Assembly: GCA_016793465.1 (NCBI GenBank)
Contig: JAEUJW010000101.1
Span: forward strand, 1-64,000
Length of the DNA: 64,000 nucleotides
Direction of reading: 5' to 3'
From: Myxococcales bacterium
GTDB taxonomy: Bacteria > Myxococcota > Polyangia > Nannocystales > Nannocystaceae
Shown here: positions 7,006 to 15,129 of the stretch, piece by piece
Layout of the letters: each line of letters begins with the position of its first letter
Numbering within the stretch: position 1 is the first letter of the stretch
Translations under genes and position numbers: made by a program
The notes under the pieces: generated by a model
Told to the model about the DNA's origin: nothing
Databases searched by the model: none
The model's input: the letters and a program-made list of their open reading frames with translations, nothing else

Positions 7006-8712
7006 TCAGTTGTGGACCTGTGTCACTCGGGCCTGCGTCTCGCCGCTGACGGTGACGTAGCCCGCGGGAAAGAGGCGATCGAAGCTGTCGCGCACGATGC
7101 CAAGCGCCTCCGAAGGGCCGACGCCGGGGTACCAGTGATCGAACGCGACGGGGCCGAGCACGTCGACCTTGCGGCCGAACACGTAGCCCCGCAGCGTGCC
7201 GTTCTGCATCACGGCACCCGCGACGAGCGCACGGCCCTGGCTGTCGAGCACGACGTCGCTGCCGTACGCGAGTCCGACGGTCGTCTCGTCGTTCTCGAAC
7301 CACACCCGCTTGCCATCGACGCCGTAGCGCGACGTCATGATCTCGTAGGTCGAGCAGGTCTTGTCACAGCGGTAGCCCGTCGTGACGACGCCCTCGGGAT
7401 GGATCGCGGCACCAAAGAACGCGCTCTGCGGCCACCCGTTGTCGGCCGGCGCGACGCTGACGGGCCCGACGAGCGCGGCGTTGTGGACGTTCATCGGCAC
7501 GAGGATGCCGCGGAGCGGCAGGTTCCAGTCCCCGTCGTGCTTTCCCTTGCTCATGCCGACGACCCACGCGACGTCGCCGTTGATCACGACGTCGTTGGCG
7601 AGGTCAAAGAAGCTGTGCGGCTGATCGTCGATTGGGTCGGGGATGACGTCGAACGTGTCGCCGAGCGCCTTCATGCCGGCCGTGTCGATCCGCCAGTAGG
7701 CGATGTCCCAGTCGCCCATCACCCCGGCGAGGCCCACCGCGAAGCAGGCGCCGTCCACATGGACCGCGAGCCCGCGGACGACCCGGCCGGCGGTGCCCTC
7801 AAGCTCGATCCCCGTCGCGTGCCCGTCCGCGTCCAGCAGGACGATCCGCGGCCGCTGATCCTTGCCCGGCGGTCGCACGTTCATCGCGACCCACATGCGC
7901 CCGTCCGGCAGGACCGCGACGTCGACGGCGCCGCCCTCGCGCGTGTCGAGCGTGATCGTCTTCTCGGGCCACAGCTCCGCGCCGGTGACGCTCGACCGCT
8001 TGCGGATCGTCGGCTGCGGCACGCCGCCGACCTCGGTCTGCCCGACCTCGATCAAGTCCCCCTCGGGCGTGACCGCGATCCGGTTCGTGCGGCTCCCGTC
8101 CGGCCCGGCGAGCGACCACGCCTCGGTGCCCGGCGCGGGCGCCTGGACCGTGAAGCCGTCAGGCTGGCTGACCTCGTGCGGGCCTTGCTTGGCGGTCACG
8201 ATGACGTCGTGCCAGCCGTCGTCCACCGCGCCGAGCACCGGCAGCGCGCCGGTGAAGAGGCCGCCGCCCTCGTCGACCAGCGCGCCCAGATCTGCGCCGT
8301 CGAGGCGGACGGACACGGAGCCGGTGTGCTCGGTGTGCACCTTGATCGGCACGGGGCCGGCGGCGTAGACGTGATCGGGTAGCTCGACGTCGGAGATCGC
8401 CGGCTTGTCCGGGTCCATCACCGGCGGGCTGTCCGTGTCCGTCGCGTCGCCGGTGTCGGTCGCGGTCGCGGTGTCGGACGATGGCGCGCCGGTGTCGCTC
8501 GCGTCCGCGGTGTCGCCTGCCGACGCATCGGCGCCGTCGCTGCCGACCGGGCCTCCGCTCGTCGGCTGCGCGTCGCTCGTCGTCCCCGCGTCGCTGCCTG
8601 CGTCGCTGCTGCTGTCGCTGGCGAACTGCTCCTGCTGTTCGAGGAAGATCTCGTACTCGTGCATGCGGCAGCCGAGCGCGAGGGTGAGGGCGGCGAGGGT
8701 GATGCGGACCAC
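7006..8712 (-). CDS. Beta-propeller-like lipoprotein
   Basis: Predicted lipoprotein of about 568 residues. The GTG at 8712 yields MVRITLAALTLALGC with the lipobox Cys at residue 15; a longer frame reaches 8748 but adds a charged stretch before the signal. A long Asp/Ser/Thr/Gly spacer (to about residue 95) leads into an Ig-like segment (~100-190) and then repeated blades with a pattern of TPEGDLIEVGQTEVGG, LPDGRMWVAM and LDSQGRALVAGAV. These fit a seven-bladed propeller of the SBBP/YVTN kind. It is downstream of 8750-9640 on the same strand with a 37-bp gap, so probably one operon, and convergent with the vWA lipoprotein gene. Likely surface or periplasmic binding protein; ligand unknown. Confidence 0.72.
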   Translation of the reverse strand: MVRITLAALTLALGCRMHEYEIFLEQQEQFASDSSSDAGSDAGTTSDAQPTSGGPVGSDGADASAGDTADASDTGAPSSDTATATDTGDATDTDSPPVMDPDKPAISDVELPDHVYAAGPVPIKVHTEHTGSVSVRLDGADLGALVDEGGGLFTGALPVLGAVDDGWHDVIVTAKQGPHEVSQPDGFTVQAPAPGTEAWSLAGPDGSRTNRIAVTPEGDLIEVGQTEVGGVPQPTIRKRSSVTGAELWPEKTITLDTREGGAVDVAVLPDGRMWVAMNVRPPGKDQRPRIVLLDADGHATGIELEGTAGRVVRGLAVHVDGACFAVGLAGVMGDWDIAYWRIDTAGMKALGDTFDVIPDPIDDQPHSFFDLANDVVINGDVAWVVGMSKGKHDGDWNLPLRGILVPMNVHNAALVGPVSVAPADNGWPQSAFFGAAIHPEGVVTTGYRCDKTCSTYEIMTSRYGVDGKRVWFENDETTVGLAYGSDVVLDSQGRALVAGAVMQNGTLRGYVFGRKVDVLGPVAFDHWYPGVGPSEALGIVRDSFDRLFPAGYVTVSGETQARVTQVHN

Positions 8713-8749
8713 GCCACGGAGTTTAACGGACCGAACAAAATCGCGCACT

Positions 8750-9640
8750 TTAAAACCTCCCCTGCAGGACGATCCCGCCGACGCCCCGGCCCCCCCACGG
8801 TGCCAGTGCGGCGCGGGGCTGTCGGCGCTTCGTGGCGAGCAGGACGGCCGCGGTTACGACGAGAACCCCGCCAGTCGCGCCGAGCACAGCGGCGGCGGCC
8901 GTCGTCGCGGTGTGGCGGTCGTAGAGCGCGGCCGCCTGCCCCATCTCGGCGTCGGTCGCGGGCCGCGTCGCGGTGTCGGCGTTGAGGTCTGCGAGGTCGC
9001 GGCGGGCGTCGGCGCGGACTGCCAGGAGGCCGGCCATCGGCGCGAACAGCAAGAGGCCGGGGACAAGCACACCCACGCCAGCCCGGAGACGACGCCGATC
9101 GTGCTGATCGACCGGGCGTGGAGGCGGAGGCGGCGGCGTTGGCTCAGGTTGCGGCGTGACCGTATCGGCGGCGCTGCCCGCCGTGTTCTGCGGCGTGCTC
9201 TCCGGAGTCGGTGACGCAGGAGGCGCGTCGCCGCAGCCCTCCGCGCCCGCGTCGCGCTCAGCCTCCGCTCGGAAGTCGGACGCGGCGGCAGACAGGCGCG
9301 GGCCCGCGGTCCCCTGCGTGAGCACATGATCGGCAGCGGCGACGAGGCGGCACAGGTGTTGCGCGTCGCCCGTGCGGCCGTGCGCCGTTCGACGGCCCTG
9401 CGCGACGAGCGTCAGCAGATCCTCGGTGTCGTCCGGGTCGTCCGCCTGGCGGAGCTTCTGCTCCGCAAGCTCCGTGGCGGCGACGAGGCTGTCCAGCGAC
9501 GTCGGCGACTTCGTGAGCGTCGGATCGGCAGCGACGATCGCCTCGTAGATCGCATCGTTGTCTGCTGTGGGGGACAGCGGCGGCGGGTCGGCGACGGCTC
9601 CCGCGAGCGCGAGCGCGAGCACAGTGACGAGGGCGGGCAT
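8750..9640 (-). CDS. Exported two-helix membrane protein, unknown function
   Basis: The product is 296 residues with a signal peptide at the N-terminus (MPALVTVLALALAGAVADPP). A helical, acidic region of about 130 residues follows, then a Pro-rich linker. Two hydrophobic helices come next, around residues 190-212 (GVLVPGLLLFAPMAGLLAV) and 246-268 (AAVLGATGGVLVVTAAVLLA). The tail is short and basic with Gly (APWGGRGVGGIVLQGRF). The organisation is typical of envelope proteins encoded beside Ser/Thr kinase genes in myxobacteria. It is divergent from the dual-kinase gene (93 bp apart) and shares an operon with the beta-propeller lipoprotein gene. No enzymatic motif is seen. Confidence 0.65.
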   Translation of the reverse strand: MPALVTVLALALAGAVADPPPLSPTADNDAIYEAIVAADPTLTKSPTSLDSLVAATELAEQKLRQADDPDDTEDLLTLVAQGRRTAHGRTGDAQHLCRLVAAADHVLTQGTAGPRLSAAASDFRAEAERDAGAEGCGDAPPASPTPESTPQNTAGSAADTVTPQPEPTPPPPPPRPVDQHDRRRLRAGVGVLVPGLLLFAPMAGLLAVRADARRDLADLNADTATRPATDAEMGQAAALYDRHTATTAAAAVLGATGGVLVVTAAVLLATKRRQPRAALAPWGGRGVGGIVLQGRF

Positions 9641-9733
9641 GGTCTACTTGTACCGCACCCGCGGGGGGGGCCGGAAGCTCTGGGGGAACACTTGGGGACT
9701 CCCGCGGCCTCGCCTTGTGGCAGGCTGGCGACG

Positions 9734-12373
9734 ATGGACAGCTCCCCGACCCCGTCAACTCCCGGGCCCGCCGAGGGCACCATGGCCCGACTGCGCAGCG
9801 ACCCGACGATCGGTGCGGCGCTGCGTACCGACCTCAAGGCCGCAAGCCACCGCACGGCGTACTGGGGAGTTCACAAGGAATTGGGCGCCGACATGGCCGG
9901 CGAGCTGCTCGCCGGGCGGCACCGCATCATCCGCCGACTCGCCAGGGGCGGCATGGCGGACGTGTTCTTGGCGAAGGACACGACCCGCAAGTGCCCGGTG
10001 GCGATCAAGATCCTGCATTCGCGTCGTCCGGAGGCCCGGCGCCGGTTCAAGGTCGAGGCCGAGATCTTGAGCAACCTCCAGCACGCGAACATCGTGCGTG
10101 CGGTCGATCTCGGCGAGACGCTCGACGGCCAGCCGTTCATGGCGCTCGAGTACATCGACGGTGAAGCGCTGTCCGCTCGCCTCGCGCGCGGGCCCCTGCC
10201 GTGGCGTGAGGTCGTCAGGCTCGGGATCCAGGCCGCCGGCGCCGTGCATGCGCTGCACGTCGCCGGCATCGTCCACCGCGACCTGAAGCCCGACAACATC
10301 ATGGTGACGATGATCGACCGAGCGGCGAAGCTCATCGATCTCGGGCTCGCCAGCGTCGGCGCGACGTTCCACGACGCGCAGGACGCCCGCTTCACACCCG
10401 ACCCACCGGCGCGTCACCAAACACAGCTCGGGCACCCGATCGGGACCCCGCCCTACCTGCCGCCCGAGGCGGGGCAGTGCCCCGCCGAGCCGCGCCTGGA
10501 CGTCTACTCGCTGGCGGCGACGCTCTACCAGCTCTGCACACAGCTCCTACCGCGAGACGCGGGCGGCCGATCGATCCGCGACGCATGCCCCGGGAGCGAC
10601 GCGCCGGACGACCTGTCGCGACTGCTCCAGGCCGCGCTCGCGCCCGATCTCAGCGAGCGCCTACCGTCCGCGGATCACCTGCGACGCGGACTCGAGGCGA
10701 TCCTCGCCGCGCACCCGGAGAACGGCCCGCGACACCTGTACGGCGGCAGCTACGACCTGCTCGAGGTGCTCGGGGTCGGCGCGAGTTCAGTCGTCTACCG
10801 CGCGTCGGACCGCGAGCTGTCCCGCGAGGTCGCCGTCAAGATGATGCGCGATCAGGTGCGTGACCAGGCGGCGAGCGACGACGACGTGATCCGCTTCCGC
10901 CGCGCGGCCAAGGTGTTGTCGGCTCTGGATCACCCGAACATCCCGCGGATCCTTCACTTCGGCACCCACGCGGGGCAGCGGTTCGCGGTCACGTCGCTGT
11001 GCACCGGCTCGCCCGCGACGATCTACGTGCGCCCCCAGAGCCACCTGCGACCGGACGAAGCCGTCGCAATCGGCCTACAACTCGCCGGGACACTCGCCGC
11101 CGTGCACGCGGCCGGCATCGTCTACCGCGACTTGCACCCGGGCAACGTCCTGATCGCCCGCGGCGAGAAGCCCCGCGCGTGGATCTTCGACTTCGATCAG
11201 GCGCAGGTGTCGCCTGCGTTCTACGTGGCGCTGACCGAGCGGTGGGCGACGCCACCGGAGGCGCGGCTCGAGCCGCGCCAGGAGACGCGCCTGCAAGGCA
11301 TGGACTACGCCGCGCCCGAAGTGCGCGGCGGGGCGGCCTTCACGACCGCGAGCGACGTCTACGCGCTCGGCCTCCTGCTCTACCGCTTGCTGACAGGGCG
11401 GCGTCCGTTCGCTGCGGCAGGCGGCGAGCCGACGCCGCCGCACATGCTGTGCCCTGCATGCCCGAGCGGGCTCGAGGGACTGCTGCTGTCGATGTTGATG
11501 CCGAGCCCCGACATGCGCCCGGACCTCGCGGCGGTGCTGCGCACCCTGGAGGACGAGGAGGCCGAGCTCGCCGCGGAACTCGCCCCGGCGCCCGCGTCCA
11601 AGCCGATCGCCGTCGCGGCCGACGAGGCTGTCGCGGCGGCCGACAAGCCCGAGGCGGCGCCTGTGGCTGAAGCACCCGCCGCGACCGACACCCCCGCTGC
11701 GGCGGCTGACACCGTGACCGCCGAGCCGGATGCACCGTTCGTCAGCGCGACGGACGGCGCGGCGCTCGTGACAACGACCGACGTCGCCACCGTGGCGAGT
11801 GAACGACGCGAGACGACGGTGCCGGCGTCGGGCCGGCGACGTGCGCCGGGCTTGTGGGCGCTCGGTCTCACCGCGGCCGTGAGCCTCGCTATTGGGCGTG
11901 CGACCGTGTCACGCGAGCCCGACGAGCGCGATGTGTCGACACCGGCAGAGCAGACAGGCGAGGGCGTGACCGGCGAGGGGACGGCGCCCACGCCGGGCGG
12001 CCCTCCGCCCGCGGTGCCGTCCCCCGCACCGACGCCCCCGCCGACGCCGGACGCCGACCCGCCCGTCACGCCCTCAAAGCGCGAGGCGGGCCCCCGTGCT
12101 CGGCGTGAGGCCGTCTCGCTGGACGAGGCGACGACGGCCGCGGAGCGTGCCCTGCCGAGCCTCCGCGCATGCACCGACGCCCCTCGCCGCCTCACCGTCG
12201 ATCTGGACATCGCCCGTGGCCGTGGCACCGTGACGGCGCTCAACCTCCGCGCCCCAGCGCCCGGCGATCCGGACTACCCCTGGCATGCGTGCGTGTTGCA
12301 AGCCCTCGAGCGCGTCCGCTACCCAGCAAGCGACGCCGCCGGCCCCGTCCGGATCCGCCTGACCCTCCGGTGA
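9734..12373 (+). CDS. Ser/Thr protein kinase with two tandem kinase domains and a membrane-anchored C-terminal domain
   Basis: The product is 879 residues from the ATG at 9734; 9782 is another possible start. Kinase 1 (about 62-320) has the glycine loop LARGGMADVF, Lys92 in VAIKIL, HRDLKPDN at 181-188 and DLG at 202-204 in place of DFG. Kinase 2 (about 340-605) has VLGVGASSVVY, Lys369 in VAVKMM, YRDLHPGN at 464-471 and DFD at 486-488 in place of DFG. An Ala/Glu-rich linker, one transmembrane helix (about 704-722), a Pro-rich stretch and a ~90-residue C-terminal domain (AERALPSLRAC onward) follow. The tail resembles the AgmX/TonB-C-like tails seen in myxobacterial kinases. Both catalytic Asp residues are present. 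Cytoplasmic kinases with a periplasmic sensor or linker domain are likely. Confidence 0.85.
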   Translation: MDSSPTPSTPGPAEGTMARLRSDPTIGAALRTDLKAASHRTAYWGVHKELGADMAGELLAGRHRIIRRLARGGMADVFLAKDTTRKCPVAIKILHSRRPEARRRFKVEAEILSNLQHANIVRAVDLGETLDGQPFMALEYIDGEALSARLARGPLPWREVVRLGIQAAGAVHALHVAGIVHRDLKPDNIMVTMIDRAAKLIDLGLASVGATFHDAQDARFTPDPPARHQTQLGHPIGTPPYLPPEAGQCPAEPRLDVYSLAATLYQLCTQLLPRDAGGRSIRDACPGSDAPDDLSRLLQAALAPDLSERLPSADHLRRGLEAILAAHPENGPRHLYGGSYDLLEVLGVGASSVVYRASDRELSREVAVKMMRDQVRDQAASDDDVIRFRRAAKVLSALDHPNIPRILHFGTHAGQRFAVTSLCTGSPATIYVRPQSHLRPDEAVAIGLQLAGTLAAVHAAGIVYRDLHPGNVLIARGEKPRAWIFDFDQAQVSPAFYVALTERWATPPEARLEPRQETRLQGMDYAAPEVRGGAAFTTASDVYALGLLLYRLLTGRRPFAAAGGEPTPPHMLCPACPSGLEGLLLSMLMPSPDMRPDLAAVLRTLEDEEAELAAELAPAPASKPIAVAADEAVAAADKPEAAPVAEAPAATDTPAAAADTVTAEPDAPFVSATDGAALVTTTDVATVASERRETTVPASGRRRAPGLWALGLTAAVSLAIGRATVSREPDERDVSTPAEQTGEGVTGEGTAPTPGGPPPAVPSPAPTPPPTPDADPPVTPSKREAGPRARREAVSLDEATTAAERALPSLRACTDAPRRLTVDLDIARGRGTVTALNLRAPAPGDPDYPWHACVLQALERVRYPASDAAGPVRIRLTLR

Positions 12374-12497
12374 CGCGCGAGCCTGCCCCATGGGCCAGGC
12401 GGCCGGGCGCGGTTCAGCTCTTGACAGGCCGGCCGGCTTGGTACAGACTGGGAACGTACCAACGCCGTAGCCGAGAAACCGACGTGTTCTCAAGCAC
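12374..12497. other. Short junction segment, candidate island edge
   Basis: This non-coding stretch lies between the dual-kinase stop and the abrupt end of a truncated kinase gene. It holds a near-palindrome around CCCATGGGC (12381-12400) and, on the plus strand, TTGACA at 12421 with TACAGA 15 bases later. Both are weak. Composition is less GC-rich than the neighbouring sigma/kinase genes. It is the most likely place for the right boundary of the mobile region. Confidence 0.35.
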
Positions 12498-13001
12498 TTA
12501 CGCCGCCAGCCCAGAGTCGGGCTTGAAGTCGCGGTGCACGAGGCCCACGCCGTGGGCGGCGGCCAGGCCGCGGCCGGCCGCGACGTAGGCGTCGCGCACC
12601 GCCGACCACGACGGCCGCGCCGCGGCGATCCACTCGCGCAGGCTGCCGCCCTGCACGTACTCCATCGCCAGGAACACCCGGCCCTCGTGCTCGTCGACCT
12701 CGTAGACGTGGACGACGTTGGGGTGGGCGAGGCGGGCGAGCGCGCGGGCCTCGCGGCGCAGGCGCTCCGCCGGGCGCCCGCGGGCGAAGTGCGCGTGGAT
12801 CAGCTTGACCGCGACGGCCCGGTCGAGCGCGCCGTCGCGGGCGAGGTAGACCTCGCCCATGGTCCCGGCGCCGAGCCGCCGCTCGAGCCGGTAGCGGCCG
12901 ATCGTCACGCCCGCGTCGCCGCCGAACAGCCGCCCGTACACCGCCGCGAACAGCCGCCGCTCCTCGATGTCGCCGCTCGGCGGTGTGTCCGGTGCCTGCA
13001 C
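12498..13001 (-). pseudogene. Ser/Thr protein kinase, 3'-truncated after the catalytic loop
   Basis: The N-lobe of a Hanks-type kinase is intact: YRLERRLGAGTMGEVYLAR (glycine loop at about 37-50), the VAVKLI lysine, then HPNVVHVYEV and MEYVQGG. The frame reaches HRDFKPD, where the next residue in the family is Asn followed by the DFG region and C-lobe. Here the sequence switches to SGLAA and stops. About half the kinase domain and any C-terminal region are missing, so catalysis is not possible. The gene is downstream of an ECF sigma factor gene on the same strand with a 55-bp gap, the usual sigma/kinase pairing. Truncation coincides with the edge of the integrase/ParA region, which suggests disruption by insertion or deletion. 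Confidence 0.8.
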
Positions 13002-13056
13002 CCTGCCCCTCGCAGGGAGTGTCGCAGACGGCGCCGGTGACGACGCTCGCGCGATT

Positions 13057-13674
13057 TTACTGGCCTGACGACCGGTCAGCCCCGCGGATGGAGGCGGCCC
13101 AGCCGTCGAGCCCGCCGAGGGTGCTCTCGATCAGCGCCGGCGACTCGCCGAGCCGCTCGATCGCCCGCTGCAGCAGCTGGCGCGCGCGCTGGATCCGGCT
13201 GCGCATGGTCGAGTGGGGCACGCCGAGGATCTCGGCGATCTCGGCCGCGTTCATCTGCTCCCAGTAGACCAGCTCGAGCACGACCTGGGCCTCAAGCGGG
13301 ATGCGGCGCAGCGCCTGCAGCAGCAGCCGCTGCTCCTCGCGCTCGCCGAGCATGGTGCTGGCCCCGGGGTCGAGGTCGACGATGGCGCTCGCGGCCGGGT
13401 CGAACGCGCGTCGGCGGGTCAGGCCGCGCAGGTGGGCCCGCAGCACGTTGTGGGCGATCCCGAAGAGGTAGCTGCGAAAGCTCGACCCGCTGGCCAGCCG
13501 CTCGCGCCCCTCGAGCAGGGCCATGAACGTCTGCTGCACGAGGTCGTCGACGCCGCCGCTGAACTTGTTGCGGAAGAACCGGCTGACCCCCGGGAAGTGG
13601 CGGCGGAACAGCGCCTCGCCGGCGGACCGGTCCCCGGCGCGCCACGCCTCCACGAGCTGCAGGTCGTCGGCCAC
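13057..13674 (-). CDS. ECF-type RNA polymerase sigma factor
   Basis: Sigma-70 family factor of the extracytoplasmic-function type, 205 residues from the GTG at 13674, which has GAGG five bases upstream; a GTG at 13689 is an alternative. Region 2 (about residues 10-80) includes LFRRHFPGVSRFFRNKF and VDDLVQQTFMALLEGRERL with the conserved DDLVQ...F pattern. Region 4 (about 120-175) has RIPLEAQVVLELVYWEQM and the helix-turn-helix AAEIAEILGVPHSTMRSRI. There is no separate anti-sigma gene next to it; instead it heads a two-gene unit with the truncated Ser/Thr kinase, suggesting phosphorylation-linked control that would now be broken. It is divergent from the membrane histidine kinase gene. Confidence 0.88.
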   Translation of the reverse strand: MADDLQLVEAWRAGDRSAGEALFRRHFPGVSRFFRNKFSGGVDDLVQQTFMALLEGRERLASGSSFRSYLFGIAHNVLRAHLRGLTRRRAFDPAASAIVDLDPGASTMLGEREEQRLLLQALRRIPLEAQVVLELVYWEQMNAAEIAEILGVPHSTMRSRIQRARQLLQRAIERLGESPALIESTLGGLDGWAASIRGADRSSGQ

Positions 13675-13771
13675 GCTCCCCTCTATCACGTCCCGGGCGC
13701 GCCGGCCGCCGGTCGAGAACGCCCGCGCAGGCGCGAGCGTCGAGCGCCGGCGGTTGTGCGAACATCGCCGG

Positions 13772-15070
13772 GTGGCCCCCGGGGACGCGCGCACGGCCGT
13801 CGATCGCGTCGGCCTCTACCGCGGCATGCTGCTGATCGTGGCGGTCGCGGTCCCGGCGTTCGCGCTGGCCGCGTGGGACGCCGCGTTCGACCCGTTCGCC
13901 GCCCGCGCGGCGTTCTCCGGGCTCGCGCTGGCCGCGCTGGCGGCCTCGTACCGCTGGGCGTGGGCGCGGGCGCGGCTGCGCCTGGCGCTGGTGCTGCTGT
14001 GCCACGCGCTGTTCGTGTGGTTCATGGCCCTGTCGGCGCTGCACCGCATGCTGTTCGAGGACATTCTCGGCGTGCTGCCGGTCGTCATCGGCGTGGCCGT
14101 GGCGCTGCGGCGCCCGCTCGAGGTCGTGTGGTTCATCGCCTTCGAGATCGCGGTCACCGCGGTCTGCTACCGCTTCATCGACGACCCGGTGGCCGACATC
14201 TCGATCCCCATCGCCCTGTTCACCGCGTTCACCGCGGCGCTCGGGTGGATGGGCGTGTGGCGCAACCGCCTCGAGGAGCAGCTCGCGGTCGCCAACGCCA
14301 CGCTCGAGGCCCGCGTCGCCGAGCGCACCGACCTGCTGATGCGCGAGGCCGCCGAGCGCCGCGCCGCCGAGCTGCGGGCCAACGCCGCCAGCGAGGCCAA
14401 GTCGCGCTTCCTCGCCAACATGAGCCACGAGCTGCGCACCCCGCTCAACGCGGTGATCGGCTACGCCGAGCTCGTCGAGGCCGAGCTCGCCGGCTCGGAG
14501 CAGGCCCGCCACTGCGCCGACCTCGAGCGGGTCACGCGGGCCGCGGGCCACCTGCTGGCGCTCATCGACAACATCCTCGACCTCTCGCAGGTCGAGGCCG
14601 GGGCGGCGGCGCTGCGCCGCGAGGCCGTCGCGGTCGCGCCGGCGGTCGACGAGGCGCTCATGCTGATCGCGCCGACGCTGGCCGGCCGCGGGGTGCCGGT
14701 GGTCCGGGCCGTGGCCGCGGACCTCGAGCTGCTCGGCGACCGCCGGGCGGTGATCCGCGTGCTCGTGTCGCTGCTCGACAACGCCGCCAAGTTCACGAGC
14801 AACGGCACGATCACCGTCACCGCCGAGCGGGTCGGCGCGGCGGTCGAGCTCACCGTCCGCGACACCGGCGCCGGCATCCCCGCGGCCGCGCTCGGCCGCA
14901 TCTTCGACCGCTTCACCCAGGCCGACGACAGCGCGACCCGCCTGTTCGGCGGCGCCGGCCTCGGCCTGGCCCTCTGCCGCGAGCTCGTGCACCGCATGGC
15001 CGGCAGCATCGTCGTCGACAGCGCGGTCGGCGTCGGCAGCACCTTCACGGTCCGCCTGCCCGCCGCCTGA
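13772..15070 (+). CDS. Membrane sensor histidine kinase
   Basis: The product is 432 residues from the GTG at 13772. About six hydrophobic helices fill residues ~10-175 (for example MLLIVAVAVPAFALAAW and ILGVLPVVIGVAVALR), then a short coiled coil (~180-210). HisKA follows with the phosphoacceptor His219 in MSHELRTPLN, then HATPase_c with the N box LLDNAAKF, the G1 box DTGAGIP and the G2 box GGAGLGLAL. It is complete as a class I kinase but has no receiver domain, and no response regulator gene is adjacent, so it is an orphan. The membrane part lacks a large periplasmic loop, suggesting sensing within or near the membrane. It is divergent from the ECF sigma gene, 97 bp apart. Confidence 0.88.
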   Translation: MAPGDARTAVDRVGLYRGMLLIVAVAVPAFALAAWDAAFDPFAARAAFSGLALAALAASYRWAWARARLRLALVLLCHALFVWFMALSALHRMLFEDILGVLPVVIGVAVALRRPLEVVWFIAFEIAVTAVCYRFIDDPVADISIPIALFTAFTAALGWMGVWRNRLEEQLAVANATLEARVAERTDLLMREAAERRAAELRANAASEAKSRFLANMSHELRTPLNAVIGYAELVEAELAGSEQARHCADLERVTRAAGHLLALIDNILDLSQVEAGAAALRREAVAVAPAVDEALMLIAPTLAGRGVPVVRAVAADLELLGDRRAVIRVLVSLLDNAAKFTSNGTITVTAERVGAAVELTVRDTGAGIPAAALGRIFDRFTQADDSATRLFGGAGLGLALCRELVHRMAGSIVVDSAVGVGSTFTVRLPAA

Positions 15071-15129
15071 GGGCGCGCCGTCCGCCACCCTTCGCCCGCA
15101 CGCGGCGGCGGTCGTTGCGGCGCGCGGCC

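Noticed and set aside
12421..12447. Promoter TTGACA-N15-TACAGA
   Set aside because: The spacing is short and the direction would read antisense into the truncated kinase; kept only as a remark on the junction.
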